7,964 bases of DNA from Oscillospiraceae bacterium (GTDB lineage: Bacteria; Bacillota; Clostridia; Oscillospirales; Oscillospiraceae): contig CACXCV010000234.1 of NCBI GenBank assembly GCA_902766215.1, forward strand, positions 1-7,964, in the 5' to 3' direction. Shown here piece after piece: positions 7,279-7,964 of this stretch (its first letter is position 1; every line of letters begins with the position of its first letter). Position numbers and translations under genes: made by a program. The notes under the pieces were generated by a model. It searched no databases, was not told the DNA's origin, and was given only the letters and a program-made list of their open reading frames with translations.

Positions 7279-7296
7279 AAAATCAGGAAAATCAGG
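7279..7296 (+). repeat. Tandem 9-base direct repeat AAAATCAGG x2
   Basis: AAAATCAGG occurs twice with no spacer; on the pur transcript it reads CCTGATTTT twice. It lies in the leader between the two strong hairpins and the ribosome binding site of purE. It might be a protein or RNA binding repeat, or a slippage product. Nothing in the sequence decides between these. Confidence 0.6.
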
Positions 7297-7308
7297 TCTG
7301 TCCGGGCT

Positions 7309-7345
7309 GCGGCCTTCCCGGCCGCGGCGCAGCGCCATGCTGCGC
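7309..7345 (-). other. Two tandem perfect hairpins in the pur leader
   Basis: On the minus strand GCGCAGC-ATGGC-GCTGCGC (7327-7345) forms a 7 bp stem with a 5-base loop. One base later GCGGCC-GGGAA-GGCCGC (7309-7325) forms a 6 bp stem with a 5-base loop. Both stems are perfect and almost all G-C, so they should form as the leader is transcribed. No U-run follows either of them directly, so they are not ordinary terminators. They lie about 20 to 55 bases from the predicted transcription start and could protect the 5' end or form part of a regulatory fold. Confidence 0.6.
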
Positions 7346-7369
7346 ATACACATCATTCGTCTGTTTAGG

Positions 7370-7399
7370 ATTATAGCATGCTTCGCTCCGGCGGGTCAA
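7370..7399 (-). promoter_or_regulatory. Promoter of the purE-purD operon (extended -10, sigma-A type)
   Basis: On the minus strand TTGACC (7394-7399, five of six consensus bases) is followed after 18 bases by a perfect TATAAT (7370-7375), with a TG one base before it (TGCTATAAT), an extended -10. It points toward purE and is the best promoter match in the intergenic region. Expected start of transcription is near 7363. It probably drives the whole pur operon, because no gap between the pur genes is larger than 30 bases. Confidence 0.85.
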
Positions 7400-7429
7400 C
7401 TGAGCAATTCAGAGGTTTTTCCAGGCAAA

Positions 7430-7442
7430 ATTCTTCGGCTTT
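7430..7442 (-). promoter_or_regulatory. Possible PurBox-like site upstream of the pur promoter
   Basis: AAAGCCGAAGAAT on the minus strand matches 11 of 13 positions of the PurBox consensus AWWWCCGAACWWT, as I recall it for the Bacillus-type PurR repressor. It would lie at about -67 to -79 from the predicted pur start, a position similar to PurBoxes in Bacillus. However, the PurR operator needs a second, inverted box about 16 bases away and I do not see one. The site may therefore be chance. Confidence 0.2.
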
Positions 7443-7453
7443 CGTCTATTGTG

Positions 7454-7527
7454 CTGCCGCGGGGCCAAGGCGGTGCAAAAAGAACCCGGCCAGCCATCTT
7501 TTTTTCGACAAACGGGTTCCGCGGCAG
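7454..7527. repeat. Long interrupted inverted repeat
   Basis: CTGCCGCGG (7454-7462) and CCGCGGCAG (7519-7527) are perfect 9 bp inverted arms. Nested inside, GAACCCG (7482-7488) and CGGGTTC (7513-7519) form a second 7 bp pair. On the right the two arms abut, giving CGGGTTCCGCGGCAG. On the left they are separated by 19 bases. As RNA this would be one long stem with a large one-sided bulge and a 24-base loop. It sits upstream of both the pur promoter and the U32 gene and matches no RNA family I know. Confidence 0.65.
7477..7519 (-). terminator. Intrinsic-terminator-like hairpin on the minus strand
   Basis: Read on the minus strand, GAACCCG pairs with CGGGTTC (7 bp) around a 24-base loop, and the stem is followed at once by TTTTT (7481-7477). 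The other strand has no T-run after the stem, so the polarity is minus. No gene to its right is read leftward, so it would end only a short transcript starting in the intergenic region, or shield the pur promoter from stray antisense transcription. The long loop lowers confidence. Confidence 0.45.
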
Positions 7528-7536
7528 GGATGCATG

Positions 7537-7545
7537 TGCTATAAT
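7537..7545 (+). promoter_or_regulatory. Extended -10 promoter for the U32 peptidase gene
   Basis: TGCTATAAT is a perfect extended -10 element on the plus strand. No good -35 is present 17 bases upstream (TTCCGC, 7517-7522), which extended -10 promoters can tolerate. A start near 7552 would give a leader of about 53 bases before the ATG at 7605. The -35 region would overlap the right arm of the long inverted repeat. Confidence 0.6.
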
Positions 7546-7563
7546 ATAAACTGTTGTATTATA
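7540..7563. repeat. Inverted repeat TATAATA-N10-TATTATA with -10 boxes on both strands
   Basis: TATAATA (7540-7546) is mirrored by TATTATA (7557-7563) after 10 bases. This places a perfect TATAAT on each strand (plus 7540-7545, minus 7558-7563). It could be an operator for a dimeric regulator over the right-facing promoter, or a symmetric, bidirectional promoter. Confidence 0.5.
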
Positions 7564-7572
7564 CATTGTCAG
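7543..7572 (-). promoter_or_regulatory. Candidate second minus-strand promoter upstream of the inverted repeat
   Basis: CTGACA (7567-7572) and TATATT (7543-7548), each with five of six consensus bases, are separated by 18 bases on the minus strand. A start near 7536 would put the long inverted repeat and the terminator-like stem right at the beginning of the transcript. This would give a short RNA of about 60 bases or, with read-through, an alternative long leader for purE. The region is AT-rich, so chance resemblance is possible. Confidence 0.35.
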
Positions 7573-7604
7573 CTTTTGCTGCCTGAATATGAGGGATATT
7601 CCAT

Positions 7605-7964
7605 ATGATCGAACTGCTTTCCCCCGCCGGGTCTATCGACGCGCTGCGTGCGGCCGTCCAGTGCGGTGCCAACGCGGTCTATCTGGGCCTGGGTGCGCTC
7701 AATGCGCGCTCCAACGCTAAAAATTTCACCCCGGACGAGCTCCGAGAGGCGGTCAAGTTCTGCCACATCCGCGGCGTGCAGGTCCACCTGACGCTCAACA
7801 CCCTGACCAGCGACCGCGAGCTGGACACCGCGGCCAAGCTGCTGCGCACCGCCGTGGGCGCCGGAATCGACGCGGTGATCATTCAGGACCTGGGCGTGGC
7901 GCAGCTGTGCCGCCAGATCTGCCCCGACCTGCCCATCCACGCCAGCACCCAGATGAGCATTCAC
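7605..7964 (+). CDS. U32 family peptidase-like protein, N-terminal part; continues beyond window
   Basis: The frame is open for exactly 120 codons and runs off the right edge. The start MIELLSPAGSIDALRAAVQC, the GANAVYLGLG segment (21-30) and HASTQMSIH at the cut end (112-120) are typical of U32-family proteins, which have a TIM-barrel-like N-domain. The family includes proteins annotated as collagenase-like proteases and members such as RlhA and TrhP that act in hydroxylation of rRNA or tRNA cytidine/uridine. Which subgroup this is cannot be told without the C-terminal part, so no symbol is given. The ATG has GAGGG 9 bases upstream. The gene is transcribed away from the pur operon, from its own promoter near 7540. 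I see no functional link to purine synthesis. Confidence 0.9.
   Translation, partial: MIELLSPAGSIDALRAAVQCGANAVYLGLGALNARSNAKNFTPDELREAVKFCHIRGVQVHLTLNTLTSDRELDTAAKLLRTAVGAGIDAVIIQDLGVAQLCRQICPDLPIHASTQMSIH

Larger units (their letters stand above)
7210..7363 (-). promoter_or_regulatory. 5' leader of the pur operon
   Basis: If transcription starts about 7 bases after the -10 box, near 7363, the purE transcript has an untranslated leader of about 154 bases. It begins with two perfect tandem hairpins, then a tandem 9-base repeat, then a short stem with arms TCGG and CCGA (around 7260-7272) followed by a T-rich run on the minus strand, and ends with an AT-rich stretch holding the purE ribosome binding site AGGAGG (7215-7220). 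The 5' arm GCGGCC of the second hairpin could instead pair with the later GGCCG near 7260, so alternative folds are possible. I looked for the conserved cores of the purine, ZTP (pfl), THF and PRPP/ykkC riboswitches and did not find a convincing match. A role as attenuator is inference. Confidence 0.45.

Noticed and set aside
7337..7608. Short plus-strand open frames in the intergenic region (60-76 codons)
   Set aside because: They cross the pur promoter and the inverted repeat, lack convincing ribosome sites and have no recognisable protein features.
7569..7964. A 131-codon minus-strand open frame opposite the U32 gene
   Set aside because: The plus-strand frame here has clear U32 signatures; the minus-strand frame is its shadow.
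1..7964. CRISPR arrays, insertion sequences, tRNA or rRNA genes
   Set aside because: I saw no regular spaced repeats, transposase-like frames, or tRNA/rRNA-like sequences; coding genes fill all but about 400 bases.

Overview
The window is GC-rich DNA, with G or C at most third codon positions, and reads as a chromosomal piece of a Gram-positive anaerobe. Purine-rich Shine-Dalgarno sites (AGGAGG-like) precede most genes, and promoters have TATAAT -10 boxes. The protein variants suggest a GC-rich member of the Clostridia, probably the Ruminococcaceae/Oscillospiraceae group: a stand-alone AICAR transformylase, a bacterial PurO, an iron-sulfur type PurF with a propeptide, and a clostridial-type PurE. 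The taxonomic call is inference from recalled family traits, not from a search.

Positions 1-7209 hold one tightly packed operon on the minus strand. In the order of transcription it is purE, purC, purF, purM, purN, purO (IMP cyclohydrolase), purH-type AICAR transformylase, and purD, which runs off the left edge. Gaps are at most 30 bases and two junctions overlap. The products cover step 1 of IMP synthesis (PurF), step 2 (PurD), step 3 (PurN), step 5 (PurM), step 6 (PurE), step 7 (PurC), and the last two steps (AICAR formylation and ring closure). Not in the window are FGAM synthetase (purL/purQ/purS), adenylosuccinate lyase (purB) and purK. Some could lie beyond purD. The most distinctive point is that the last two steps, usually done by one bifunctional PurH in bacteria, are split between a folate-type transformylase without its cyclohydrolase domain and an archaeal-type PurO.

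Positions 7210-7604 are a 395-base divergent intergenic region. It holds a strong extended -10 promoter for the pur operon and a roughly 150-base leader with two perfect hairpins and a tandem 9-base repeat. Upstream of that promoter lies a second block that looks like a separate minus-strand transcription unit: a promoter-like pair, a long interrupted inverted repeat and an intrinsic-terminator-like hairpin. This could encode a short RNA or act as an attenuator. An extended -10 promoter faces right. I recognise no known riboswitch here.

From 7605 to the right edge, on the plus strand, is the N-terminal 120 residues of a U32-family peptidase-like protein, apparently unrelated to purine synthesis.
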